A stretch of DNA of 59,525 nucleotides. It comes from Paraburkholderia caledonica NBRC 102488. Its GTDB lineage: Bacteria; Pseudomonadota; Gammaproteobacteria; Burkholderiales; Burkholderiaceae. The position numbers and the translations under genes were made by a program. The DNA is taken from NCBI RefSeq assembly GCF_000685095.1, contig NZ_BAYE01000033.1, positions 1 to 59,525 on the forward strand, in the 5' to 3' direction. Below the pieces are notes generated by a model. It did not search any database, was not told where the DNA came from, and saw only the letters and a list, made by a program, of their open reading frames with translations. This document shows, piece after piece, positions 7,374-16,967 of the stretch; positions within the stretch are counted from its first letter, which is position 1; each line of letters begins with the position of its first letter.

Positions 7374-8582
7374 ATGAACCTCAGCGAGTTGCCTGGCATT
7401 GACCGAAGCGTCAAGCTCTCTCACCTTGGAGAGTTCGCTGAACGCCTGTCGGTCATGACGAATGAACTGCGCGATCAGATACTAGCGCCGCGTCCGCGAA
7501 AGACACCTCCCTCATTTACTATCGGCGAGCTGTCGGAGCTGTGCGGGATCGATCGCCAGAAGATTAACTATCTGGCGACGAAAGAAGGTGGCGATCTACC
7601 GCCCGGCGAAACGCCTGGGACCGGTCGAGCACGAATATTTTCGCTGAAGGACGTACGCAAATGGGTTCAGCAGGTATCTGACATCTACCAAACTCCTTTG
7701 GTTACCGGCACGCGCGAGCACCAGGGACGTGTTTTGATAACGGCCAACTTCAAGGGCGGTTCCTGTAAGACAACAACGACCATGTGTATCGGACAGGGCC
7801 TCAGTCTACGTGGTCGGAAAGTACTGGTGATCGACCTCGACCCGCAGGCGTCACTCTCAGAACTGTGTGGTCTATACGCGGAAAAAGATGTGACTTGGGA
7901 AGACACTGTGCTGCCATACATCTATGACCCAAATATCGAAGGCGGGCTGGGTGCCAAGGTGCAAAGCACGTATTGGGACGGACTCGACGTTATCCCGGCA
8001 CATAACTATTTGCACGACGCGGAGTTCCATCTTCCCACGGCACAAAAGACTAGCCCGGGTTTCGAATTCTGGTCTGTTCTTCGGAAGGGTATCGAGCCTC
8101 TGCGATCCCACTACGACTACATCATCTTGGACACGGCACCCTCTCTTTCGTACATGACGCTCAATGGCTTAATGGCGGCGGATTCGATGGTGATGCCTTT
8201 GGTGCCAGAAAGCTTGGACTTTATTTCGTCAGTATCTTTTTGGTCGCTGTTTGCCGAGGTCGCCAACGGCTTTGTTGAGCATGAGGTCGACAAGACCTAT
8301 GACTTCATTTCGGTGCTTCTATCGCGTGTGGATTATGGCACGACGTCCTCCGCGCCGGTGGTGCGTTCGTGGGCGCAACGTGCATACGGGGATTGGCTAC
8401 ACACTACGGAGGTTCCGGCTAGTTCGGTGATGAGTAACGGTGCGCTGGCGTTTTCCACCGTGTTCGACTTGTCGCGAGCCGATTCCGTTGCCAAGACCTT
8501 GGCGCGTGTTAAGTCACCGCTCATGGAGTACTGCAAATGGATCGACGACCAATACGTTGCGCAATGGAGGGCCGGGCAATGA
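7374..8582 (+). CDS. parA: ParA partition ATPase with N-terminal HTH domain
   Basis: 402 aa; start supported by AAAGGAAA about 8 bp before the ATG. It is a type Ia ParA: an N-terminal regulatory region with a MerR-like HTH (about residues 48-66, TIGELSELCGIDRQKINYL), then the deviant Walker ATPase domain: KGGSCKTT at 127-134, VLVIDLDPQASLSELCG around 150-165, and YDYIILDTAPSLS around 247-258. The P-loop has Cys where most ParAs have Gly (KGGxGKT), a variant to note. Type Ia ParAs also repress their own operon, and a palindrome lies upstream. parB follows with a 4-bp ATGA overlap. Confidence 0.93.
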   Translation: MNLSELPGIDRSVKLSHLGEFAERLSVMTNELRDQILAPRPRKTPPSFTIGELSELCGIDRQKINYLATKEGGDLPPGETPGTGRARIFSLKDVRKWVQQVSDIYQTPLVTGTREHQGRVLITANFKGGSCKTTTTMCIGQGLSLRGRKVLVIDLDPQASLSELCGLYAEKDVTWEDTVLPYIYDPNIEGGLGAKVQSTYWDGLDVIPAHNYLHDAEFHLPTAQKTSPGFEFWSVLRKGIEPLRSHYDYIILDTAPSLSYMTLNGLMAADSMVMPLVPESLDFISSVSFWSLFAEVANGFVEHEVDKTYDFISVLLSRVDYGTTSSAPVVRSWAQRAYGDWLHTTEVPASSVMSNGALAFSTVFDLSRADSVAKTLARVKSPLMEYCKWIDDQYVAQWRAGQ

Positions 8583-9559
8583 GCAACTTACGTGACCGCA
8601 TGATGAGCAAGACAGCAGAGGTCCGAGCAGCGAAAGACATTAAGATTGAGCAACAGGACAAGCCGTCTAGCCCGCGCACGGCGCCCGGAATGGCCGGCGC
8701 GTTAGCTGCCGCACAGCAGCGCATCGTCGAACTAGAGAAATCAGGTGCGTCTTCTGAACTCCCAGTTGGCGATATTGTGCCGAACCCTTGGCAGCCTAGA
8801 CAGGTCTTCAACGAAGCAAAGCTTACGCAGCTTGCGGAATCAATACGAGAGGCAGGGCTTGTCCAGCCCATTGTGGTTCGACGTGCTACGAACGGCTACC
8901 AGATCGTGGCTGGCGAGCGACGTTGGCGAGCGCACAAGATGATCGGCAAGCAGTCGATCAAGGTTGTCATCATCGACCTCTCCGACGAAGAGATGGCGAT
9001 GCTGGCTCTGGTCGAAAATGTCGCGCGGGAGGATCTGTCCGACTATGAAGTGGCGCGTTCCATTCGGCGGGCGGAAACCGAGTTTCCGAACCGGAAGCGT
9101 ATGGCGGAGGCGCTGGGGATGTCTCGGTCCGAGTTGTATCGGTTCCTTGCTTTCGGCGAGTTGCCGGATTTCATCACCCAGGATCTAGACGTTCAGCCAC
9201 GACTGATGGGGGCGCACGCAGCCGAAGGCGTCGTATCGGCACTGCGTAACAAAAACGGTCGTGCGTTCGAGATCGCGCGGACCCTTTGGAAGAAAGTTGT
9301 GAGCGGCGAGCTCGACCAGACCAAGCTTGCACGGTCGATCAAAGCACAGATAGACGGGGACGGTAGACCGTCCGTCGGAGTGACTGATAGAACCATCGAG
9401 AAGATTTTTTCAGGGAAGAATCAAGCGGGGTCCATTACCAAAGATGCGGTTGGGTTTACCGTCAAAATCAAGGCGGGCATGATGTCGACTGATAAGGAGC
9501 GGAAGATTCGGGCGCTTATCTCGGAACTTTTCTCGAATGCTCAAGGCGGTCTTGAGTGA
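8579..9559 (+). CDS. parB: ParB centromere-binding CTPase
   Basis: 326 aa from the ATG at 8579, which overlaps the parA stop (ATGA) and has GGAGGG 7-8 bp upstream; the open frame extends to 8537 but that lies inside parA. The ParB N-domain motifs are present: VGDIVPNPWQPRQVF, IREAGLVQPIVVRR, the GERRWRAHK nucleotide-binding box and LVENVAREDLSDYEVA. An HTH follows (RMAEALGMSRSELYRFLAF), with a C-terminal dimerisation tail. ParB loads at parS and stimulates ParA. Two parS-like palindromes sit 77 and 261 bp downstream. A CTCAAG/CTTGAG hairpin overlaps the stop codon (9540-9556) but has no T-tract. Confidence 0.93.
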   Translation: MSNLRDRMMSKTAEVRAAKDIKIEQQDKPSSPRTAPGMAGALAAAQQRIVELEKSGASSELPVGDIVPNPWQPRQVFNEAKLTQLAESIREAGLVQPIVVRRATNGYQIVAGERRWRAHKMIGKQSIKVVIIDLSDEEMAMLALVENVAREDLSDYEVARSIRRAETEFPNRKRMAEALGMSRSELYRFLAFGELPDFITQDLDVQPRLMGAHAAEGVVSALRNKNGRAFEIARTLWKKVVSGELDQTKLARSIKAQIDGDGRPSVGVTDRTIEKIFSGKNQAGSITKDAVGFTVKIKAGMMSTDKERKIRALISELFSNAQGGLE

Positions 9560-9635
9560 CTGCCGCTGCGTCCGCTGGAGGTACCGAGCGCGCGAAGGCT
9601 CCGTCCATCGCGCCGCGCGCGGCCCAATGCTTACA

Positions 9636-9660
9636 GACGTGTCCCCAGTGGGGACACGTC
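9636..9660. other. parS-like centromere palindrome 1
   Basis: A perfect 25-bp palindrome: GACGTGTCCCCA, central G, TGGGGACACGTC. It is 77 bp behind parB and shares its inner 21 bp pattern with a second site at 9820-9840. Perfect odd palindromes with GC-rich cores next to parB are the expected form of parS. Confidence 0.8.
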
Positions 9661-9819
9661 GGCCGTACGTGAGGCAGCTAACTAGCGACCAGAAAAAAAG
9701 CTTGCCCCGGCTGTCGCAATCGTTGGCACTTTTTGCAGGGCTATGGCAGTCGAGCCGTCGTGCGGCGCCGGATTTGCAGTGCATGCGACGCAGGCCGGCG
9801 TTGTCGCCAAAAAGGCGCT

Positions 9820-9840
9820 CGTGTCCCCAGTGGGGACACG
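9820..9840. other. parS-like centromere palindrome 2
   Basis: A perfect 21-bp palindrome: CGTGTCCCCA, central G, TGGGGACACG. Same core as the site 184 bp to the left. Two sites together support a ParB nucleation cluster. Confidence 0.8.
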
Positions 9841-12514
9841 GCCTCGCCGGCAATTGGCTGGAAGCTCTCGGTGGGATTGCGTCAGAGGCGGCTCGTTCCC
9901 GTCGGTGCACGCGCACATCCTCCTCACAGCTGCGGTGTCCGACGTATCGCAGGCAGGCCGCCTATTTCGTAACAGATGCGAAGTCCGCGCGCGCTCGATA
10001 AGATGAGCCGACTAGATGAGGGACAGAAAACCTCCAGATCGTTTTATCCCCGCAAACAGAAAGTGCGGACGACCTGTCGCCGACTGCAGTCTATCCCTAT
10101 TCTCCGCACCAAGCTCGGCGTTCATCGAGAGCCGGGCCGACGCTACGTGCAAGCGTTGGCACCGCCAGCTGCGGCCGCGCGCCGTTTAGCGAAGGAAACT
10201 TACCCCCGGCGCCGGATCCGCCTTTCGATTCGCGCGCCCCTAGTTGCCGTGTATTGCCTATCCAGACCGGTCCGAAGTCACCGCAAGTTCGGCTCCTCCC
10301 TCTCCGCTTCCTTCCTCCGCCTCTGTCTATCGCGCTATTGGTCAGCCCGTTTGGCAGCGGAGTGCGGCGCGCAACGAGGTTTCATTCGCGCGGCTTTCCG
10401 GTCGCGGATCCGTGCCTTCACCGAAACAAGGTCCGCGCGTGCTGGCGGCGTTCGCGCCACGTTAAAGTTGAGTTGAACGGTCTTGGCCTTGAGGCAAAGC
10501 TCTCGCTATTACCGCCACCCACTGCGCCGGGAAGCGCGTCAGTGGTATGCGCACCCGTAATTGCCGCAGCATCGACACGGATAACGGTACGGGGCTTTGT
10601 TAAGGCGGCCGTCTCTGGCCGACGGCGAGCGTCACCAGCGCTTCTGCGCGTCAGTTCGGTCTTGGTCGGTTTTGCGGCGTGGGCAACAATTACGATGGTT
10701 CTGAGCAAGAACGGACGCCGATCTGGGTACTGCTCGACGACACCGCCCGTATAAGCGGCGATGTTCAAGTAGATACTTGCCAGCCGCAGTGCCTTCGCGC
10801 GAGCGGGGCACTGCGTTCGTCGCCCTTGGGGTGCAGCGGTCGGATGCCGTAACGTTCTGCCTGAGTGCAACGATAGCGCTGACTTCCTAAATGTTCAGTA
10901 ACAGTCCCGCGCGGTGCAGTGCGGCCCACGCAACGGCCACTGCAACTGCTATACGCGTTGGCGCCGGAAAGGCTGGAGGCTGGAAACGACGTCGCGACGA
11001 CCGACACATTGCGAGTAACCTGTGCTGGACGTGCAGGAGCGTTTGGGTGCGACGCTTGACTCTTCCTGACCCGCTAGGTGGGCGCGCCAGCTAACGGCCC
11101 AGTGTCACCCCCGCAGACGATCGAAATTCACATATCCCGGGAGCTAGTACCGCGGTGCCGATCTCCCCGGGCAGAACAGGAGGGTGGACTGTACCGGCCT
11201 GCAAGCTGGCGGCTTGGGCACAAAGCTTCGCAGCGAAGATATGACTGAGGTCTCCTCCGCAAAGCGATCCGCCTGGCTAGCGCCAGTCGGCGGGGCGTCG
11301 GGCACGTTAGCTGACGCCATAGCAGACAGCGACCAGTGGTGCCGTCGCGAGGCCCGCCGGGCAGTGGCGAACGACGGGCCGCCAACCTACCGCTCTCGCA
11401 CGGCAGTGTTGCGAATGTCGCCCGGCCTCAAGCTTGCCGCCGCAGCGTCTACCAGACGTACTCATTCGACGCGACAGCGGAACATCGGAGACGCGGATTA
11501 GGCTGCCGTGCGCGTTCGCGAGTTTGTTACGCCCGCAGATTTGGCCGCACGGCGACTGCCGCGCTGTGAGGTCGCACACAGTCATCCCGACTGGCACCCA
11601 CGACGCGTCGTCCCACTCACCGATGACGCATCGAAGGCTTCGGCGCGGGGGATCCGCCCGGAGCCGATAAAAATGCATCAAATCCCGTTGCTCGTTGCGT
11701 CCGGAGGTTGTCTGTCACATCGCTGCAGTCAGAAAGGGGAGCCGATGGCGCCCCAGCCACCACAATGATCGCGTGCTGGCGCCGAAGCTGACCCATGCCA
11801 AGAAGAAATGATGGCATGTTCGAGCGCCCGTCAAGCCGAGGGGCGACGGATGCGTCCGAAGTTATCTAGGACGACTAATGAATGCGTCATGAAGGGAATC
11901 GCAGTGGAATCGCCCGTGAAACAACGCGGCAGTGCTTGGGCTTTTTGCCAAGTCCTTGTTCGGGCAGAACTATTTACCTTCGCTCGTACAATGTTTCACG
12001 GCAAATTGATCGGTCTGGGAGCTGGTGACGTGCAATTTGAGCGCAGATACGGGGCGCTGCAGCGATTCCAGCTCATCGGCCGCTCCGTTTGTAATGTTTG
12101 ATACGTTTTTAGTGTATCTTTTACGTAAAACGCGGCAACATTCGCGCTTGGGCACTGCGCGACCGCCTTATCAAACATTTGGCGCTGCAGCGCCGGTTCT
12201 TAGAGCTAACTAGCGCTGTACTCATTCGGCAACCGGACGGCGGCTTGGATGATGCCCAAGGTGCCCGGACGGTTCACAGCTTCAGCGAGAGACCAACTTG
12301 GGACTCAGCGCACAGAGAACCGGAGGAGGCTGCCGACAATAATAAAAACGTGTCGCTTACCGTGCCGGAGGAGCAGGGCAAATTTTTGGTGAAGCCTTTT
12401 ACCAAACGCAACTAACGGTCAGTTCGCTTCGAGTCCCCGCAGCCAATCAACCGCATGCTTGCAACGGTGGGGACATGTGAGAGATGTTCTTCGATGAACC
12501 GGTATGGAGCCGAA
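9841..12514. other. About 2.7 kb without a gene I can support
   Basis: Open frames on all strands are short, Arg/Ala/Ser-rich and mutually overlapping, with no recognisable domain, no good ribosome-binding site and no conserved motif. They look like the random frames of GC-rich DNA. The only structured part is near 12.1 kb (entry at 12093-12179). A single half-parS (TGGGGACA, 12468-12475) lies close to the transposon edge. This may be decayed coding sequence or a centromere-proximal non-coding region. Confidence 0.45.
12093..12179 (-). promoter_or_regulatory. Possible regulated promoter with nested inverted repeats
   Basis: An 11-bp inverted repeat (AATGTTTGATA at 12093-12103, TATCAAACATT at 12169-12179) encloses a perfect 12-bp palindrome TTTTACGTAAAA (12119-12130). 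On the minus strand, TTGCCG, 16 bp and TACACT could be -35 and -10 boxes with the palindrome in the spacer, followed by ACGGAG and an ATG. The frame after that ATG is only 26 codons and unrecognised, so the promoter may have outlived its gene. All functional readings are inference. Confidence 0.3.
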
Positions 12515-12848
12515 CACGTATTAAATCTGTCCCTATTGCGTCATTAAATCTGTCACCTCGCGTCAGCGCCCTAGAAGTGCAACTAACCGTCATTCGCGCC
12601 AAACCCCTTCCACTGGCTTCGCCATAAACCGTTCGTCAAAAGAGAGGGCGGTCTGCACCCCGCGGACGGCACCGAAACGCGGCGATTACCCGTTCGACCC
12701 ACCCGAGGCATCCCTGCCGAGTCGCAGACGCATCCGATCCTGGATCGCGAGACGGTCCTGCCGTCGCATCGCCGGCGTCGTCGAACGGACCGGAGGAGCC
12801 CATAGCAGAAGTGGGAACGACACCAGACGCAGCGGAATGGCGCTTCGA

Positions 12849-13361
12849 TCACGCTGCTGTTGATAATGAACGGACTCTGCCGTCGGCACTGCAGACATGC
12901 GTCCGAAGTTCTTGCCGATGGGCCGCACAGCGATGTTCCTCTGCAAGCTGATGCAGCACGCTATGGTAGCCGTGAGCCGCGCATTGCCGGCAATACCTGA
13001 AAGCCGCGTGGTACCGATCGCCCGACGTCCTGCCGAGCAACGATGTGCGCAACATGTTCACAGGTAGTCCCAGCAGTCGGCGAAGTTGATTGGGGTCGAG
13101 CGCGCTTCGCAGCGGGATCATCCCTTCACGGGGATCAGCGTCGGGACACATCGTGCGCATCAGCACATCGCCAGGCAGTGCGTTGGCGCAGGCGAATTTC
13201 CACAGAATCGAGACGAGGGATTCGCCTGGCAAGAGCCAATGAGGGTTGAACCCGCGGCCCGGCGTCCGCCCGTGCTGCCATTCGTCAAATGTCAGAATAG
13301 GGAAGCGCACTGCCTCGAGCACTTCGCAGCTAGGCTGTTGCGAGCACGCGTCCGGTTGCAT
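12849..13361 (-). pseudogene. tniQ: TniQ/TnsD-family target-selection protein, truncated by frameshift
   Basis: Start chosen at the ATG at 13361 (MQPDACSQQ), overlapping the end of tnsC by 32 bp; the upstream open frame is only the tnsC antiregister. The TniQ signature is clear: FNPHWLLPGESLVSILWKFA near the N-terminus, then the zinc-finger region YCRQCAAHGYHSVLHQLAEE, HRCAAHRQELRTH (C..C...H and C..H pattern). TniQ/TnsD proteins bind the target and recruit TnsC. After about residue 155 the expected second CxxC is replaced by unrelated residues (VCSADGRVRS) and an early stop; downstream frames give no clean continuation. At 170 aa it is well short of the 300-400 aa usual for the family. Confidence 0.75.
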
Positions 13362-14307
13362 GGCGGGACTGGATATAGCCGCAATGATGAACAGCGTGGG
13401 TCCACAAAGCTGGCTCGGGGCTGTAACCCGGCGCATCCTTGATCTCGCTTTCCTTGAGGACGATCTCGACGGCGCGGACGAACGACTCCATCGGCAAATC
13501 GAGGTTGCCGGGCAAGCTCGCTTTATGATGTGCAGCCTCGAACGTCTGCCATAACTGGCGGGCGTCACTCACCAGGCGATAGCCGGCGTCAAACGCCTCC
13601 GGTACGTAAAAGCGTGTGAAGCTCCAGGGTGTGCCCTCCGGGTAGGCCGTCTGATCGTAACCATTCAGGCACGTGGCGACATCCTGGGCATTCCGGATAC
13701 CGTAAAACGCGAGTTCGTCGACCATGAGGCGCGCAACGATCTGCGTCTTGCCTGCAAGCTGCAATGCGGTCTTCTGCGCAAGCAGTTCCTCCTGGCCGAC
13801 GAGAAACGTGAAGAGCTTGATCTGTTGGCGATCAAGGACGTCATGCACGTCTCGCAGCCACTCGTATTCGTTTTCGTTGAACCGCTGGGCTTCGTCACAG
13901 AACAGGATCACAGCGTTACTTCCTGAGCGCGCGGCCGCCTCGCGAATTCGCAATGACAGGCGCGAGCGTTTGGCCGAACTGGTGCCGGCGTTCGGTGCAT
14001 GATCGCCCACCGCCTCCAGCAAGTTTGCGAAGAAGGGCCCTTCTGCATGCCATGGTTTGTGCTCGCACTGGGCATGGTAGGTGGTGATCTTCGGGTACTC
14101 GCGGGCGAGGAGCAGCCGCACGTACTCGATGGCGCGGGTTTTACCAACCCGCGGTGGCCCATAGATGAGCGCGCCCATGATGCGGTAGCGCAGGCAGCGC
14201 GTGGCGAGTTCATAGAACACCTCGATCGCTGGTGTGGCAAGACGATAGTTGCCGGTAACGAGAGGGTGCAGGGATGGATCGACCGGACGCGGAATCTTAA
14301 GCGACAT
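13330..14307 (-). CDS. tnsC: TnsC/TniB-family transposition AAA+ ATPase
   Basis: 325 aa and apparently intact. Walker A is GPPRVGKT (about residues 50-57) and Walker B is VILFCDEAQ (about 130-138), followed by a sensor-like LVGQEELL. The AAA+ regulator couples target recognition by TniQ to the TnsA/TnsB transposase. The length is nearer to TniB or the compact TnsC of many Tn7-like elements than to E. coli TnsC (555 aa). It lies 28 bp after the tnsB stop in the same direction and overlaps the tniQ start. Confidence 0.88.
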   Translation of the reverse strand: MSLKIPRPVDPSLHPLVTGNYRLATPAIEVFYELATRCLRYRIMGALIYGPPRVGKTRAIEYVRLLLAREYPKITTYHAQCEHKPWHAEGPFFANLLEAVGDHAPNAGTSSAKRSRLSLRIREAAARSGSNAVILFCDEAQRFNENEYEWLRDVHDVLDRQQIKLFTFLVGQEELLAQKTALQLAGKTQIVARLMVDELAFYGIRNAQDVATCLNGYDQTAYPEGTPWSFTRFYVPEAFDAGYRLVSDARQLWQTFEAAHHKASLPGNLDLPMESFVRAVEIVLKESEIKDAPGYSPEPALWTHAVHHCGYIQSRHATGRVLATA

Positions 14308-14335
14308 GACTCACCTCGCAAGTTGAACATCAGAG

Positions 14336-16338
14336 TTAAAACACCTGGCCGGTGCCGATCGAGAGCTTGCGCGGTCGTACCGCCACGCGCGATGACAGCT
14401 CGACGATCGTGGCCATTTGAGCTTCCATCGTTGGCGCCGTGTCCGGTGTGGCGGAATCTGTCCCGGACGGGCGGGGCGGACCGACCGGCGTGCGTACGGT
14501 CGGCGCCGATGCGAGCAATTGCTTCGCGTGGGCCAGCTCTGTCGCCGCCTTGCGGGTCTTCTTTGCCTGCCTCATCTTCTCGTCGACGTAGGCTTCAATC
14601 GGATTGGGAGCGAGGTTGGCGTTGCGTCGCCGCCGGCCCGGTTGCCGGAGAATCTGTTGTCGCAGCTTGAGGTTGTGAGGCACAACCCGCCACGCGCCTT
14701 GCGCCTCGAGTACGCCGAGTTCCATGCCGTCGGCCAGGAACGCGCGCACGGAGCACAGATCGTCGGCGTTCATGTAGATCAGTAGATGCTGCCCGATCAG
14801 GTGAGTACTGGTCGCGAGCACACGGTTGGGGTAGCGCACGCCAAAAAGGTTGATGTGCGGACGCACCCCCTGATTGAGGTAGACACGCACGCGACACTGC
14901 CGTGCCGATTGCATCAGGCAGAGCGTCCTGCGCTTATCCTCTGCTAACCAGACCAGCATGGCTTGCCTGCCGCGCACGAAGTACTCCATAGCTTCCAGTG
15001 GCGTGGCGTTGTTGAGCCCGCGGTGCGGTGTGCCGTTGTAGCCTGAGATGGCGAACTCGACCAGTTCCACCAGTTCATCAAGTGACACATAGAGACGCAA
15101 ATCTCCCTTGGGATCCGCGAGCGACCGGCGAAGGTCGCGAATGTGCGAACCGGTGTATCCCGGCAAACGTGAAGACAGTCGACTGGCGATCGTGCCGAAG
15201 AATCGCTCGATGTAGGGGCGTTCGTCGGGGCTGTGTTTCGGACCGGCGTCAGCCCAGGCAGCCGACGAATTCGCACAATGCCGTCAACGTCTCGTTAGCG
15301 AGATTCGCTTTTGCGTTGTCGAGCTTGATCCACTCCCAGGTCACATAGGCCAGTTCGGGCATCTGGCCTGAGGGGAAACCGTCGTGCGGTCCGTACGCCA
15401 GGCCTGGTATCGTGAACGTGCGCGGGCAATGGGGCGTGAGGGCGTTCTCGATGGTCTTGATGACGTCGTAGCGGCTGAATTCTTTGGCTAAAGCGATGTG
15501 GTATCCGATCACGGCACGCGTGCAAACGTCGATGATCACCAGCAGCCATACTCTTTCCATCTCGAATTCATGCGCGAAGCCGAGTGGATCGTGCACGACC
15601 ACCTTGAGACGGACGTCCAGCCGGTGGCCATCGAACTCGACGACCTGATATGGCCGGACCGCCGCGGGTGGACCGGAGTCGTCAACACGCGGCAGGCCTT
15701 TGAGATGCGTGGCGCCCGCAGAACGGGCAGCCGAGCCGAAGCTTCGCAGCATCTCCGCCTTCACCCGTCGCGAAAGTGAGCGGATCGCATGGTCTGCCGT
15801 GTTCAGCGGGTAGTCGGCCGCCGTCAACCCGACCGACCGGCATTGACGCAGAAAATTGTCGTGCAGCGATTCCAGACCGCGCAGCCGCGTGCGCAGGTGC
15901 CCATCAGTATGGATCTGTTCAAGCCATACCTTGCGTTGCTTCACCTGAAGCAACAGCCAGCCTGTCAGCGTCGGATAGCGTTCGAGCAATTGCGCGAACG
16001 CACCGGCCGCCCCACGCCCTACCGCGCTCGCCCCGGACCCGCACATCTTGTACTCGTCCATACTCGGCGACGCGCACGTAGTGGATGAGTGCCCGGAAGC
16101 CGAAAGGGCGGCCGTCAGGATGAACTGTCTGGGCACGTTCAAGCCAGCGGTACAACTGGCGACGATTGAAGTGTGTCGATTTCTCAATGGCCCTGATGGG
16201 CTCACCAGCGATATAGCGCAATATGGCCTGCCGGCGCGCCTCGAACTTGCAGCGGGCTGGTTCGTCGAATCCGGTATAGGCGACAGTGGGCCATGCGTTC
16301 AGATCAATCGCCTGTAACTCCGGCTTGCGGCGGCTCAT
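14336..16338 (-). pseudogene. tnsB: TnsB/TniA-family DDE transposase, two frameshifts
   Basis: The protein is spread over three frames. The N-terminal part starts at the ATG at 16338 (overlapping the tnsA stop, TAATG) and carries an HTH (IRAIEKSTHFNRRQLYRWLE). It shifts frame near 16030. The middle part carries the catalytic core: QVVEFDGHRLDV (first Asp), VWLLVIIDVCTRAVIGYHIA and WIKLDNAKANLA (second Asp), then a TGA near 15249. The reading continues after a second shift near 15240 with DERPYIERFFGT (catalytic Glu), SGYNGTPHRGL and a basic C-terminal tail. The DDE triad is still recognisable. As written it cannot make a full transposase unless these are sequencing errors. Confidence 0.82.
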
Positions 16339-16967
16339 TATGTCGCCTCCGCAGCGGTGAAAGTAGTAAGTAGCGACAAAGGTTGCGTGTGAAGCTCCGG
16401 AGCGTTGACGCGGCCCATGTGCAGAAGGCCGAACGGGGAAGCGCGAACGATCACCGGGTCGCCGGTCAGGAACTCGCGCTCGATATCGAGCAGTCGCCGG
16501 GGTTCGTCCAGGAACTGCATGATGGCTGGTGGTAACGTCGCCGGCACGAGGCCCCGGTTCCCAACAAGGTAGGGCAGGATGCGCTGCCAGTTATCCGTCC
16601 ACGCACGTGCCGCGGCGAGCTCAGCAGATGTGACAAACCGGATATCTGCGGTGCAAGTGTCAAGCTCCGCCCGTGACGCGTCTACGAATGCCCCAAGCAA
16701 TCCGCTTAGTACAACCAACTCATCGCGATCAACGTAGCGCACCCAGAAATCGGCAAGGTGACGGTCTTCGTTGATCAGCACATAGGCCGGCCGCTCGCAG
16801 AAGGTGATCACCTTCGGGTTCGCTTCGAGCAGTAACCATTGCTCAAGCAACGCACGACGGTAGAACATGACGCGGCGCGCGAGCTTGGGGCTGAAGGCTT
16901 CGAACCGGTGTGCACCGCGTGGACGGGCAAGTGCGATCGGCCAGGTTACGTGAAGGGTATCGGCCAT
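16338..16967 (-). CDS. tnsA: TnsA-like transposon endonuclease
   Basis: 209 aa; AGGAGG lies 8 bp before the ATG at 16967. TnsA is the restriction-endonuclease-fold subunit that cuts the 5' strands beside TnsB. The N-terminal TnsA domain is recognisable: FEAFSPKLARRVMFYRRALL, EQWLLLEANPKVITFCERP, then HLADFWVRYVDRDELVVL, where the Asp of ADFWV and the nearby acidic residues would be catalytic. Its usual PDF motif reads ADF here. Tn5053/Tn402-type elements lack TnsA, so this marks the element as Tn7-like. It heads the four-gene run and reads from the right transposon end. Confidence 0.75.
   Translation of the reverse strand: MADTLHVTWPIALARPRGAHRFEAFSPKLARRVMFYRRALLEQWLLLEANPKVITFCERPAYVLINEDRHLADFWVRYVDRDELVVLSGLLGAFVDASRAELDTCTADIRFVTSAELAAARAWTDNWQRILPYLVGNRGLVPATLPPAIMQFLDEPRRLLDIEREFLTGDPVIVRASPFGLLHMGRVNAPELHTQPLSLLTTFTAAEAT

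Noticed and set aside
9976..11770. Many 70-170 codon frames on both strands
   Set aside because: Arg/Ser/Ala-rich, overlapping each other, without ribosome-binding sites or motifs; typical of chance frames in GC-rich DNA.
12468..12475. Possible third parS (TGGGGACA)
   Set aside because: Only one arm is present and the opposite arm does not match; a chance 8-mer is likely.
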